Assembly: GCA_024741835.1 (NCBI GenBank)
Contig: JAENRP010000090.1
Span: forward strand, 1 to 64,000
DNA from: Diplocarpon mali
Taxonomy: Eukaryota > Ascomycota > Leotiomycetes > Helotiales > Drepanopezizaceae
Length of the DNA: 64,000 bases
Direction of reading: 5' to 3'
Part shown: piece after piece, positions 43,949 to 55,900 of the stretch
How the letters are laid out: every line of letters starts with the position of its first letter
How positions within the stretch are numbered: position 1 is the first letter of the stretch
Notes under the pieces: model-generated
What the model saw: only the letters and a program-made list of their open reading frames with translations
Told to the model about the DNA's origin: nothing
The model's database searches: none
Position numbers and translations under genes: made by a program

Positions 43949-46728
43949 TCAATCATCCATCGGCTTATCTGTCAGGCTAACCCCTAGCCTCGCCCCGTCC
44001 TCACCCAGCGAGCTCCCGACACTATCCCTCTTACTCTGATCCATACTCATCCTCGCCAGAGATCGTCGAGCTGCGAAGCGGCTTGTCGCAGAAGCTGCGC
44101 TTACCCTACTGAGAGAATTATGTTTCTCTGGTGCAAGGCTGTCAAGGCTCTCCTCAACACCAGCAACATGCGTCGCGGTAGCTGGTGATTCTGAGCCATT
44201 GGTTATAGGCTTGAGGGGCGAGTCCGGTGTGCCGTTTGTGGTTTCGGGGACGACAGGCGCGGCTTCGCCGGGGACCTCGAGACTTGATCTTGCTCCTGGA
44301 GTGGCGCGAGAAGTGCGGACGTGGTCGGTAGTCGCGGTAGGAGAGGCCGCCGCTATTGGGAATCGAGTTTCCGGGCCACCAGAGCTGCGATCTCTGCGGT
44401 GGCCCCGGGGCGAGGGGGCAGGCGATCTGTCACGACCGCGGGAGGAGCCACCACCTGCTGCGATGATGGCACGGGCGCGGGCCTCCATGTTGGCTTTGCG
44501 GTTGGATTCGTCGGTGATGGCGCTGGTGGAGCGGGGCCGGGTGTCGATGCTGATGCTACTATGGGAGAGGGAGGAGGCGCGCTTGAGCTCTGAGAAGATG
44601 GCGTCTTTGTGGGCAAAGAGGTCACGAATTAGGCGGTAGGAGTACTTCTCCTCCATCGTCATGGAGGTTTCTGTCCGGGGGCGGAGGATGCAGGGCGCAA
44701 GGGCGGTAGCCAGAGCTGAAATGTAGGTCTCGTCGGCTGATGTGAGCTCGATTAGGCGGGTGAAATGGGTCATTAGGGCATCCAGCGTTGCAATGTTTGC
44801 CAGACGAAGCTGGCTGAGAGTATTTTGGAGAACGGAAATGCGAGCCGAGTCAGTGGACTCCGATGCTGGCGTAGAATAGATGGTTTTCATAATTTCGTAA
44901 ACGTGACAAGAGACCAAGGAGTCTGCACGGTTAGTCGGGCTCTCAAGATTAAACAGGTGGAAGGGATGCATTACCTGGAAGTTCAAGGAGATACAACTTG
45001 AGAACGCTCGCAATGATGGGAATGTCATAAGGCTCCAGGGCATCCATGGCAAACGGTTTGCCGGTGTTGAGAGCCAGTCGAATTCGGTGAGTCTGGTGCA
45101 GGGGGACCTCGACTAACCAGACACTGCGTCTGGCTTCGTCGCCTTCCAGATCTGGATATCTATTGTCGAGGAATGTGAGGATGGTGGTGATGAGAGCTGG
45201 GACCCTCTTGCGATCGGCTCTGGCACGGGCTTCGAGATCCACCCCGAAGGTCTGCTCGTCGGCCGAGTTGTAGTAATTCTCATAGACCACAACCTTGGGG
45301 ACGAAGCCTCCAGTGCGATAGTTTTCCAGTAGGTACCGGAGATCTCCGAGAGGCTGGACCGTCTCTTGGTAGAGCATCATATTGTCAACCGTCGACTGCA
45401 GACTCGGAATAACATTGCTGATGGTGCCGGAGAAATCCAAGATGATGGTCTTGATCGCCTTTAGTCTGTCCAACTCGCACCTTTCCAGGTACCGCAGATG
45501 CTCGATGATAGCCTCTTCCAGTTGGCACCGAAGCAGGTCTAGCTTCCTCACCCCGGCCTTGTATCTCTCATCCGCCTCCGCAGCTTCTCTCCGGAGCTTG
45601 TCACCAGGAGTCTCGTTGGGATTCTGGTTGTTCAGCGGGTTCCATCCGGCCAGGTACTCGGTGACAGTCCCTACGACGGGAGACTCTGCGTAATCCGAGC
45701 CGGATGCGATTGAGAATGTGCGGCTAACGGGTGTCTTTCTCTCGGGGATACCAGTCCACCGGAAGGCCTTGGGCTTCCACTGGTAGTTCATCTTGGAGCT
45801 GTTGGCAAAAATGCTCCCCACATTTCCAACCAGGCGCAGGAAGCCATTTGAGATCAGGTCTTGGCCGATTCTTTCGGCATGGCTCACACTGGTGGCACCC
45901 ATGTTCTGTTGCAGATATTCCACAATGTCCGCTCCACTAGTGGTATTCTGATACGTGCCCAGGATTGGAACTTTGGTCTCGCCCAGCTTGACTGTCTGCA
46001 GCATGTGCGACAGGATCTTCTTGACGTGCTCGGGTTGGTAGAACTCATCACCGATCTCGATTGGCTCATCCTCCTCCTCCTGGTTATCCTCCACCTTGAT
46101 CTCCGGAATCTTGGGCTTCGGGCTCATCTCGGGGTCCTGGAACGCCAGCTTATTCTCCTCTTCGATGTCCTCCACCAGCCGACACTTGTTGAAGTAGTGG
46201 CTGCGCAGCTTCTTAACCGTCTCGGCCTGCTTGTCGTGAAGCTTCAGCCGTGCTTGCAGGTCGTCCTGGGAGTTCTGGATCCGGGATTCGTGGGCGTCGC
46301 ACCATCTGGTGAAGGGTAACACGACAAGATCTCGGATACTCTGAGCAATCTTGCGATGGTTTTTGGCAGCCTCCTCCATCTCCGTCCGCACTCCATCATA
46401 CGCCTGCACACGTCAGCATCATCCTCTCCGTAGCACTGCCCTTGCCCACCTTCTTGACGCTTGCCCCGTCGTCTTTGGAGAATCCACCTGGTATCCTGTC
46501 TGTAGCCGCCCCAATCTCCCCCAGCTTCATCCCGTACAAGTCTTCAGCCTCTGCCCGCATCTTCGCAATCGTGAGCATCTGCTGGTTCTCTTGCACGCCC
46601 TGCTGCAGCTTGCCAAAGAGAACACCGAGTCCTGTTCTTCAGTCAGTGATTGCCGGCGGGCATTCCTTCTTTCTCTGCTCACCTCCGGCATAGTCCCCAG
46701 ACCAGAAAGAATCCGCGAAGCCTGGCAT
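43949..46728 (-). CDS. RGD2: F-BAR / DEP / RhoGAP protein, Rgd2-like, 876 aa, four exons
   Basis: Membrane-curving Rho regulator with the domain order of yeast Rgd2. Exons: 46728-46683, 46631-46450, 46403-44975, 44922-43949, all in phase. F-BAR from residue 1 (FADSFWSGDY, GVLFGKLQQG) to about 440, with a DEP domain inserted at about 198-290 (GADIVEYLQQNM, LISNGFLRLVG, MNYQWKPKAF). RhoGAP at about 460-640 (FGVDLEARARADRKRVPALI, PYDIPIIASVLKLYLLELP). The canonical GIFRxSG arginine-finger motif is not visible; the position reads RSVWLVEVPLHQTHRIR. The last 240 residues are Ser/Pro-rich and disordered. Likely acts at the hyphal tip or septum on Cdc42/Rho GTPases. Divergent from the dipeptidase. 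Confidence 0.93.
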
Positions 46729-47588
46729 GATGAGGTACTCCGCGCACTCAATTTGTGTTGCTATGGGTTACCGAGCGCGAGACTCTCGTACACTTCCTAT
46801 AGTCTTGATGGCGGTGGCAGTCTGCAAACGAGCGACTGGTGTTTGGTGGTTCGGTGCTGGTGGTCGTGATTCGATAAGGAGTACGAGAATGCTTCTCTAA
46901 CGCCCGTTCAGCTAAATCCCTGCTACGCGGGAGCGTCGTCGGGGGGCTCGTATTACCGTTCCGGGGGTTCGTTAATCTACAGCCGTCGTGAGGATGTCGT
47001 TACGCGCGAGGAGAACTGCAAGCGATGCGAAGGAGGAAAAGAGAGGTGAGGAGGCGATGGATGAGGCGTGAGGCGTGAGGCATGAGGCGTGAGACGTGAA
47101 GCGTGAGGCATGAAATCCTCCGTTGGTAGCAAGGAACTCCAAATGAAGCCTTACCTAAGGGACCTAAAGAGTAGATCCCTGTCGGCCGAAGCAGGGTAGC
47201 GGGTCATGGGCCTCGAGTCATGTGACCAGACAGGTCTTGGCACAGAAAATGGGATGACAAAGCATGGGGATCCCAACGACCTCATGCTTCTCGGTGTTTT
47301 CTTACATGTGGATGCTCGACATTCGCAACCGCACAGCAGCTCCAGACTGGCAGACTGGAGAAATCTGGCCCTTAGCTGTCGAACAGTCTTCTCGGATCTT
47401 TGTTTACTTTGCTGCTGCTGCTAAATAAGCGATTCTCTGACCTCGGCTTCTTTTCTGGCCTCATGCGCGCTAGGCTGATTCGGTCAAGTCGCGGATTGTT
47501 ATATATTAATCCTCACCTCGTCAACCTCAAACCTCGTTTGATGAGCATCCAGAATTATTGCCGGCATTGATATCTGCATCACTCCGTA
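46729..47588. promoter_or_regulatory. Divergent intergenic region RGD2-like / dipeptidase
   Basis: 860 bp between opposed starts, with a seven-unit GAGGCGT repeat at 47063-47111. No other gene seen. Confidence 0.5.
47063..47111. repeat. Heptanucleotide repeat, unit GAGGCGT, seven copies
   Basis: Units GAGGCGT (three), GAGGCAT (two), GAGACGT and GAAGCGT; the variants differ by transitions only. Confidence 0.95.
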
Positions 47589-49134
47589 ATGCCAGGTTCG
47601 GAGAAAGGATATCTTCTGTGTGGAGGTACTTCTATACCAGATCAATGCGATGAAAGTGTCAACCAGAAGAGAACCCCCCGCCACGACCTTGGGCCCTTGA
47701 TACTCGGTATCGGCGTGACCCTCAGTCTGGCCATCATTTTCTTCGCTCCAGCCAGCAAGAATGCTCTTGCAGGGCTTTCATCTATCACCAAGCCAGGGCC
47801 AAGAACACTGGCCGAGCGAGTTGACCGCATACTGGAGGCCACCCCACTCATTGGTACCTTTCACATCAAGCCCTCCGCTAATCTAGACTTGCGCTGATAC
47901 TGTATATAGATGGCCACAATGATCTCGCAATCTTGATCCGATTTCTGTACAACAATCACATTTACAACGCGAACTTCACCACCCCGTTCGAAGAGGGTGG
48001 GCTCGCCCAGCATGTCGACATTCCCCGGTTGAGGGCTGGAAAGAATGGCGGTGCATTCTGGAGCGCCTTTGTTCCCTGCCCCAAGGGCGCAGCAGACTTT
48101 TCAGACGCCAACTACGCAGACTGTACGTGTCCAGTGATCTCTTTCCTTCTCGTTTGAGATCACGTGAGGGACAAAACTCCGAGCTGACTCCCACAGCCGT
48201 CGCCTTCACCTATACCCAAATCGACATGCTCACGCGCCTCAGAGCCCTCTACCCAGCTGTATTCTCTGCTCCAGGAACATCCCACACCGCACTCTCCTCA
48301 TACAAGTCCGGCCTCCTGATCTCTCCCTTGGGCATAGAAGGCTTGCACCAGATCGGTAACACGCCCTCCAACCTACGGCATTACCACGCCCTGGGCGCGC
48401 GCTACGCAACTCTCACGCACAACTGCCACAATATCTACGCCGATGCCGCTCTGCTTGAGCTGCCATCGGGGGGGCTTGAAGTTGCCCCCCCGAAATGGGG
48501 AGGCGTGTCCGCCGCCGGGCGAGAACTGGTCGCGGAGATGAACCGACTGGGGATGATCGTAGACCTGGCGCACGTCAGCCATGGCACAATGCGCGACGTT
48601 CTCGGTGCGAAGGAGGGGTGGGGGGGGAGCCAAGCGCCGGTCATCTTCAGCCACTCCTCCGCCTACACGATCTGTCCCCACCCGCGCAACGTCCCCGACG
48701 ACGTGCTGCATCTCATGAGGGCGAACGGGGGCGTCGTGATGGTGAATTTCTCTCCGGACTTCGTGTCCTGCGTCGCCAGCTCCGATCCCAGCTCCTCTAG
48801 TCTCCCGTCTTTCTACCCGCAGAACAGCACCCTGGAGCATGTGGTGACGCATATTCTACACATCGGAAACCTGATAGGCTTCGACCACGTGGGTCTCGGA
48901 AGCGACTTCGATGGGATAGAGAGCACACCGAGGGGATTGGAGGATGTGAGTAAGTTCCCAGGCTTGGTCGCTGAGCTTCTCAGGAGCGGGGTCAGTGATG
49001 AGGATGCGGGCAAGGTGGTCGGGGGGAACATCTTGAGGGTCTGGGCTGAGGTGGAGAGGGTCGCTGCGCGATTACAGAAGAGTGGTGTGAGGGCACTGGA
49101 GGATTCCTTACCGAATTTGCGCCGGGCTGTCTAG
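47589..49134 (+). CDS. Membrane dipeptidase, peptidase family M19, 471 aa, three exons
   Basis: Zinc dipeptidase hydrolysing dipeptides, of the renal dipeptidase family. Exons 47589-47853, 47910-48122, 48197-49134 in phase. A short N-tail is followed by one membrane helix at about 36-54 (LILGIGVTLSLAIIFF), so it is probably a type II protein facing the lumen or outside. Metal ligands of the binuclear site are in place: DGHND (His91, Asp93), the bridging Glu207 in LGIEGLHQ, His285 in VDLAHVSH and His312 in VIFSHSSAY; Asp396 in GLGSDFDGI completes the active site. The C-terminal GGNILRVWAEVERVA is also family-typical. Several NxS/T sites fit a secreted domain. Confidence 0.94.
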
Positions 49135-50488
49135 CATGGGCATATTGCGGATCTTACGCATCAGTGTGCTTATTACGTCAAGGAAAATCCCTAGCTGTAT
49201 ACTATGGTAAAGCGGGTATCTTCCGCCTCCTATTCTCTACTACGAAACCGCTTGTTACCCTCGCATGCCAATCACGGTCTTAAAAAGTCCGAAGAACTTC
49301 ATAGCTACTCCACTAGCATATGTCCAAGAAGGATCATACGGTATTTTGTCACTTATCTCAACCAAGTAATATTATAAAAGATTCAAATTCGAACCTTCCT
49401 TCCCCCTCACAGTCCCCCACAATCCAACTAAGCTTTACAAATACTAAACCCAATCTCGATCTGTGCATCGCCTCACGCATCGTTGTCAATCTTCAGACTT
49501 CTACAATAGAGAGCCCTGCTCGTGCTCACTTGATGAGTTGAATACCGCTCACGCGTTCTTATCCGTTCGGATCTCGTGGCGGGAAGGGCTTTGGAATCTG
49601 AAATATGAATATGAATATGACTATGAGAAGCTTCATGGCCGAGGAAATACGGCTGCTAGGGTTGGATTCGACGTCTATCTTCAAAAAATGTTTTGCTATC
49701 TCGGGTACTGTACCAGCGCATGATTGCCGGCACGTTCGGAGAATATCACGTCGCAGACAGAAGCGGATTCGAGCAGTTCTCCGTTTGTATTTCTAGTTGC
49801 AGCTGCAAATCGCGCTCTGATAGAGGCGCTCTGAACGAGCCGGCCCTGAGAGGACTCTCATATGTTAATCTTGTAACAGTCCACATACCCAGTCTGGGAT
49901 TCCTGTACTTTCCTGCCTAGCGGTTCCATCGCCCTGGTCCGATAGCACGGCGTTCTGCTCCAAGATATGCACTAGATGATCAGTGCCTGTGAGAAATTCT
50001 GAAATCTTATAGGTTTGTGGCCCACGAGGACCAGTCATTGCCTGCGCGGGTCAGCGTAGTGCTATCGCTGAGAATCACTCGCTGACCCTGGCGTTGGGCA
50101 TTTTTGGATACTCGGATTGCGTCTTCCTTTTCCCTTTCGGCATTTTGCAAGCCCTTTCTTCCATCATCTTTCTCTCTTTTATACCACTATAGTTCTGACC
50201 AAGTAGCCTCGGCTACACCACTGCAGAGGTGATAGCCAATCTCACCACTGACTTGCGGAAATAGCTTAGATCACTATGTCATACACCTTCCTAAGCAGCC
50301 GCGGAAGATGTATAAGAACGGCTACTCATCCACGGTACGAGTAAGAATTGTCTGGTGGAATGGTTTTACTTGGTATTGAATCCCTAGCTTAGCTCGTCTG
50401 CGTCCTCCTAGGGAGGTCTCAAGAGCGCGCCTTTCTAGACGTAAATTAACACTACTAATACTACGACTGATATCCTAGTCCAACATAC
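49135..50488. other. Intergenic, no gene seen
   Basis: 1.35 kb. Only short frames, including one across an AATATG repeat near 49602-49620. No RNA gene recognised. Confidence 0.6.
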
Positions 50489-52975
50489 TCAAAGACGACG
50501 AGGAGTACCATCTGCCAAACCTGCACCAAAACCTTCGATGTAGGCGATCCGGTCCTCTGCGCTCATATCCATACCCTCGCATTGAAGCTCAGGGCGGCGA
50601 TTGGGGAGGTTGCGTCGGCCAGCCAGCTCTCCTTGGTTCCAGCCGCGGATCCAAGCTTGGGTGGGGAAGAAGCCTGGGGCCGTGTGATTGTGAGGTGGAA
50701 TTGGAAGAAGAGCTGGTGCTGTGATGGGTACATTTGACACTAGACTGGCGTTGTGAGATGAAGCTCTGTTAGTATGGTCGACTGCAACTGGAGGAGCTGG
50801 GAGAACGGATACAAGTCTCGGGACACGTTCTACAACATCTTGAGCCGGAATAACAACTGGCGTGGGAGTGAAAGCATCTGACAGAACGCTACTACTCGTG
50901 TTGTTAAGATTGGTCTGAGGAGTAGTTGGTGTGATTTCAAGACTGGGGGCCAAATGCTGGACGACTTGAGCTTCAGAGGGGTCTGGTGAAGTTTTGTGTT
51001 CATTGTCTGACTCTTGACCGGCGTGGTCTTCCGCATTTTTGTCATGATCGTCGCCAGGCTCTTCCGCATCAGGATCGTCCATAAAAGTATCAGAATCCTG
51101 TGTTAAAACGCGTGCGACTTCTCTCTCACGTGTTGCCTTCCGCTCTGAGTGTTTGTGTTCCTCAACCGCCTCTTTCATCTCTTTTTCAATAAGAGTCTGC
51201 ATGCTTTGACGGCCACTCGTATAGCCTTCGGTCCATTCTATCCCAAGTTGCAAAGAGAATCGTGCAGGGGCATCAGGGATCGCACTTTGGGCTCCAGGGC
51301 CACTGAAACTCTCTCGGGCTTCTTGGAGACCTTGTTCGAATGCCGAAGATTCCTTTGCATTGGATATTCGACCTCGGTTCCGATGTTCTGGGTAGATGAA
51401 TCGGTGCACAGGGCGTTTGGGTGGCTTCTCGACCTCCTCTTCATCCTCCCCATCGCCTTCGAAGTCTGCAGCGGTGTATATTTGCCAATTATCCGCATCT
51501 CTAGATCCCATGCTTCTTCCAGATCCACCCATACCTCCTCCAGAGCGAGGTGTAAAGTCTCTACTGGCTCCACCTCTGCCCATGAAGTTTGCTGGAGCTC
51601 TTGAAGTAGCATCTAATCGCCCACGGGCATTTCCTTGGTTCCAGCCCAGATCAAACAAGTCCCATGACTCATTAAGCAGAAATCTGGTCCGTGGTGGGGG
51701 ACCAGGAATTTCGTTGGCCATCCCATGAACCAGACCCAGATTATAACCTTCCATATACAGATCTCCTTCCGTAGTTCCTGCTGGGGCTCCTTTAGGGGGG
51801 CTGAATACAGGCGACTGTGTTGCTGCAACTTGATTCTCACCACCTTGGTTTCCTCTGCCCCAGTCTCTTCTACGGCGCCCTCCTCTGCGGCGGTGTTCTC
51901 TACTGCGCTCTCCTTGGCTGCGGTTTGCTCCTGCAACGATACGCGTACGGGCCGAAAATGAGCTTGAAGTATTGCCCGTAACAGGGCCCTCGATGCTACC
52001 TGGGAGGCTTTCGCGTCGTTCGAGGATACCAGTTTGCTCTCCTGGTCTTCCTGCTGATCCTTCCGGGGTTGAATATTGGTTCTTTCCAATGCGGCCAATG
52101 TTGGAACTTAACGCGGCATTTTTCGTAGTCGCCGAGCTGCCAAGTGGCCGAACGACAGTGCTGGCTGCTGCTCCACCTCCAGGTTCTCGCATAGAGTCAG
52201 TAAAAGTTGCAGTCTCGTAGAAGTATTCTAGACCACTAAATGAAACCTTTTCCTTTCTTTTTCTATCATTCTCGGACGCGGTCGTCTTCTTGGACGCGGA
52301 TTTCTTCTTATTAGCCTTTCCATTCAACAGACTGACGATTCCAGATGCTGAGACCCGAGCGCCGTCTAGTAGCGAGCGGGCCTCCCTCTTGCTGTAAGTC
52401 TTCTCCTGATCAGCAAGACGCTCCAAGAATGCTTTGTCTTGTTGTTCCCGGTTACGGTCAAATAGCCTGCCTCGTGCTTCAGACTTTTTTGGACGCCCGT
52501 CTGATACTTGTTTACCGGCCGCAGCTCTCAAGGCTTTGAATGCTTCATGTTCGTGGGCTGCAAGCTGAATCAACTTCTTTTTGGGTACAGTTGCGTCGCC
52601 TTTCTCATCTCTGGTTTGTACCGATTTAAGTGCGAGATGGTCTTCCACAAAGATGGTCAATCGAGGGATCGTAATACCATAGTTTGGTCGGACCCGTCTT
52701 AGCTCCCATTCCTGTGCGTGAACACGGAATTGCCCATCATCGTGCTTTCGAGCGACGGCTTGCTCTTCCTTTGCCTCTCTCTCCTTTTTTTCCTCTTCAG
52801 TCTCTTCTTCCCGAGCGACTACAGCTTCTACTTCTGCTGTTCCATGTGATTGCTCTTCCTCCAAACCTGCTGGCATGAGGGTATCGCTGTCGGTGAGCTC
52901 TTTGTTGTCATTGAGGGTCTCATCATACTCGTGGGTCTCCTTCAAGCGTTTCGAAGGAGGTGGTTGATCTGCCAT
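50489..52975 (-). CDS. Large disordered protein with repeated aromatic-Gly motifs, 828 aa, intronless
   Basis: Start at MADQPPPSKRLKE (52975). Residues 1-80 are very acidic (EEETEEEKKEREAKEEQ). About 80-260 are structured-looking, with WELRRVRPNYGITIPRLTIF, LAAHEHEAFKALRAAAG and YSKREARSLLDGARVSASG. About 340-385 is an RGG/RRRG-rich RNA-binding-like tract. From 405 to the end a motif of the form aromatic-x2-G-x3-G-(x3-G) recurs: EGYNLGLVHG, LGWNQGNARG, FEQGLQ, WTEGYTSGR, WIRGWNQGELAG, YIEGFGAGLADG. Basic segments such as KANKKKSASKK suggest a nuclear protein. No named domain recognised. Expression from one long frame free of introns is supported by consistent codon use. Confidence 0.75.
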   Translation of the reverse strand: MADQPPPSKRLKETHEYDETLNDNKELTDSDTLMPAGLEEEQSHGTAEVEAVVAREEETEEEKKEREAKEEQAVARKHDDGQFRVHAQEWELRRVRPNYGITIPRLTIFVEDHLALKSVQTRDEKGDATVPKKKLIQLAAHEHEAFKALRAAAGKQVSDGRPKKSEARGRLFDRNREQQDKAFLERLADQEKTYSKREARSLLDGARVSASGIVSLLNGKANKKKSASKKTTASENDRKRKEKVSFSGLEYFYETATFTDSMREPGGGAAASTVVRPLGSSATTKNAALSSNIGRIGKNQYSTPEGSAGRPGEQTGILERRESLPGSIEGPVTGNTSSSFSARTRIVAGANRSQGERSREHRRRGGRRRRDWGRGNQGGENQVAATQSPVFSPPKGAPAGTTEGDLYMEGYNLGLVHGMANEIPGPPPRTRFLLNESWDLFDLGWNQGNARGRLDATSRAPANFMGRGGASRDFTPRSGGGMGGSGRSMGSRDADNWQIYTAADFEGDGEDEEEVEKPPKRPVHRFIYPEHRNRGRISNAKESSAFEQGLQEARESFSGPGAQSAIPDAPARFSLQLGIEWTEGYTSGRQSMQTLIEKEMKEAVEEHKHSERKATREREVARVLTQDSDTFMDDPDAEEPGDDHDKNAEDHAGQESDNEHKTSPDPSEAQVVQHLAPSLEITPTTPQTNLNNTSSSVLSDAFTPTPVVIPAQDVVERVPRLVSVLPAPPVAVDHTNRASSHNASLVSNVPITAPALLPIPPHNHTAPGFFPTQAWIRGWNQGELAGRRNLPNRRPELQCEGMDMSAEDRIAYIEGFGAGLADGTPRRL

Positions 52976-55900
52976 CACAGCTCTTTTGCGTTTTTTGTGA
53001 TATTTTACAAGTCGTGGAAGTTAGCACGAGGCAGGTGTGGGAAGAGAATTGGGGCGAAAGGGCGGGCAGCTGGACCGTGCCCTAGTAAATTGTGATAGCC
53101 TTAATTTGAACAAGACTCGGAGGCCACAGACTTACAAGCACCTAGAGTACAATTAATTAATTGATCTGTATGCAATCCCCAAAGACAGTCTTTCTCCTTA
53201 TTCTTATTCAAGAGGAGGCTTGCAATTGAGATCATCTGCTAATCTTGCTGCAACTCAGAACCGAAGCTTGAAAGAGCCACATAACATATAGAGGCAAATA
53301 TAAGTACCACAGAGCAATTTTTATACTCAAAAAACTTGCTTCTAAATCCTAACAACTGCGAAAAGAGCGTGCTGCAATCTGTGTAGGAACTGGGGTCATA
53401 CGGCCACCACTGGGCTACACAATAGAGTGAATAACACTTTGAGGGGATCAATGGCCTTGTTCTATGATATACAAGGTACATAGGTCCATTACACAGGATT
53501 AAAAGACGGCAGGAAAAGTGACACACAGAACGCAGTCATGAGAATATGCCAAGAAGGGCTTTGGTAGGCTTTCAGGCCTACTGGTACATTACAGCCAAGA
53601 TAAGCTCATACCAGACGGTTTAGCATAGCATAGTCATGCGATGAATGGAAATATGGAGTTTCAAAATAGATATAACCGCCTAGAGCAGATTGCGGTGCAA
53701 CAACTTAGCAAAAATATAGTTTCTTAGTGAGAATACAGTAACTCCTCAATAGGAACTCCAGATACAAGTCTTGCGATAAATTCAAGCTCAGATTTAGGTT
53801 CAAATGCAGATTTGCGTTTTTACGGATTATATTTCTCCGTAGAGTTTCTGAAATTTGCAAAAAGCCATACCAAAATAACATCTCGTAATTGCCGACAGTA
53901 GCCATCACTTGATATGTTTGCGAGGCTAGAAGCTAGTCTTGCGCAGGCTCAAGCCACACTCAAACTTCATAAAAGCTATACAATTTTCCAACACATCGCA
54001 GCAGCTCCTTTCAATCGTTCTAGCGATAGGAAGGCTTTTCGCCGCTTCTATCTAAGTCAAGCAAAATTGTACTTGCAATTTCTGCTGATCCTTTCTTCTG
54101 ATCAATCACCAAGCCTTCTGATTAATTTGTCTCCTTTTAGGGCGCGGATATCATCAAGAAGCTTACGAACTAGGTTCGCGTAGTGGGCTACAGCGCAGAA
54201 GGTTTTGCTTACGAGAAGGAGCCTCTTGAAAGCTCACAGCATCGCGAACCCTTCTGGCGATACCAGTGGCTGATTATGGATTAACTTTAGAGCCACCTAT
54301 CCCTCGAACACAAAGTCCTACCCGACAACCCCAAAGATAACAATCCAGGTGTTGGGTTTCAGAGTCTGCTTTGACACGTGTTCACGATTGCACCGAGAAT
54401 GGCAACATCCATACTGTAGGACGGGATCAGGAGCTTCTCGATGAAAATATTTTCCCTAAAGAAGACCAGAATGCTTTAGAAGAGATTGGGGGGCTTTGGA
54501 AGGAAAAGCTGCCGGGCTTCACTCCCAGAGTACGTACAACATCATCTACCTTCCTGCTTACTAGTACTCAACTCAAAGAAGCTAATCTGCGAGGCAGGAG
54601 ATTCTGGTTCCAGTACACCCTGTTCAACGCAAAACTGGCTTTTGGAAAGAGAACATAGATGAAGATTCGAACGACCGAAGCGCAACTTGCTTAAGTTTAA
54701 TGATCAGTAGGTCTCTGGCGAGGAGAATTACGAGCCCTCTGGCAGGTCAAAGATGGAACAACTGCTTGCATCTTAGCATCTGCTGCGTTTTTGAGGGTTA
54801 CAAAGAACCCTGAGTCTACGTATGCTCTGTATTGCATGGCGTTCTCAGAGCCAATTGAACCCAGCCCAACTTCTGCCACTCATTTGTTTCACTTGATTGA
54901 TACATTAAGCTCAACTACCTGAAGTTCCGCAGGTCCTCTTCGAATCACAGATCTAGCAGGCTTGATCTGGATTCAGTTTAAGTCATGATAGTAGCAAAGC
55001 TCCTCAATTGAGATAGCCGCTCTCCTCATAGCGCAGCTTAAAATCTCAGGTTCCACGGCGTTATTGCGGAGTCCGAGAGAGCGAAGACCTCTCGAAGTAA
55101 AAAACTCTTTTATTCTGAGGGGAGATAGCCCACGCAATGAAACTATGACAGCTGAGTTGCTCAAATAAAGTAAAATTCCACAAGATAACTGCGAAGACTT
55201 CTGAACATATTCACAGGTATTTTAATGCAAAAAACACACACAAACACCTTCATTAAAAGAGATTTAGCCTGTTTGAGTCAAAACATGACGCACGATTTTG
55301 GAAAGGGAGAATCATTAAATCTGACGAATGACCTTGTCACAAGAAGAGGGGGAGAGAGGGCTGTTGTCTTTCTCAAGATTTCATCGAGATTAGACAGCCC
55401 TTCGAAAGGTTGACAGAAGGCGTCTTTAGTGCTGCAGTCAATGTAGGTGACATGTTGTCGACAACACATAAGAGAGTTTACAGGGAGAGATTATGGTGTC
55501 GAATTAAGGTTGTGGGGACGCTAATATAGCCGAAAACTTGACTTGGTGTCTAACCTTCAGCGGATATATTGAAATTGCCCCTGAATAAATCACCACTGAT
55601 ATAGATTTAGGCTTTCACTTTGGTCCAAAGGGTCCTTTAAAAACTCTTTATTTATCCATGGAGAGTTCTTCCAATAGATAATCCCCTCAATGACTGCGAA
55701 ATAATGCTCATAAAGGAAGTGGTCAATTTCTGCACGCTCTGCATAAATCCAAATAGAGGACAAAGATGTACTATTGTAAATCTGGGATGAAGCTCTTTAT
55801 AATGATTAGTATGATTCTATATTGATAGTCCTTACTTAAGAAAAGGTTGTCTCTATACTTGACAGAAGATGGTTCGCTTATCGAAGCCATCTTCTTGATC

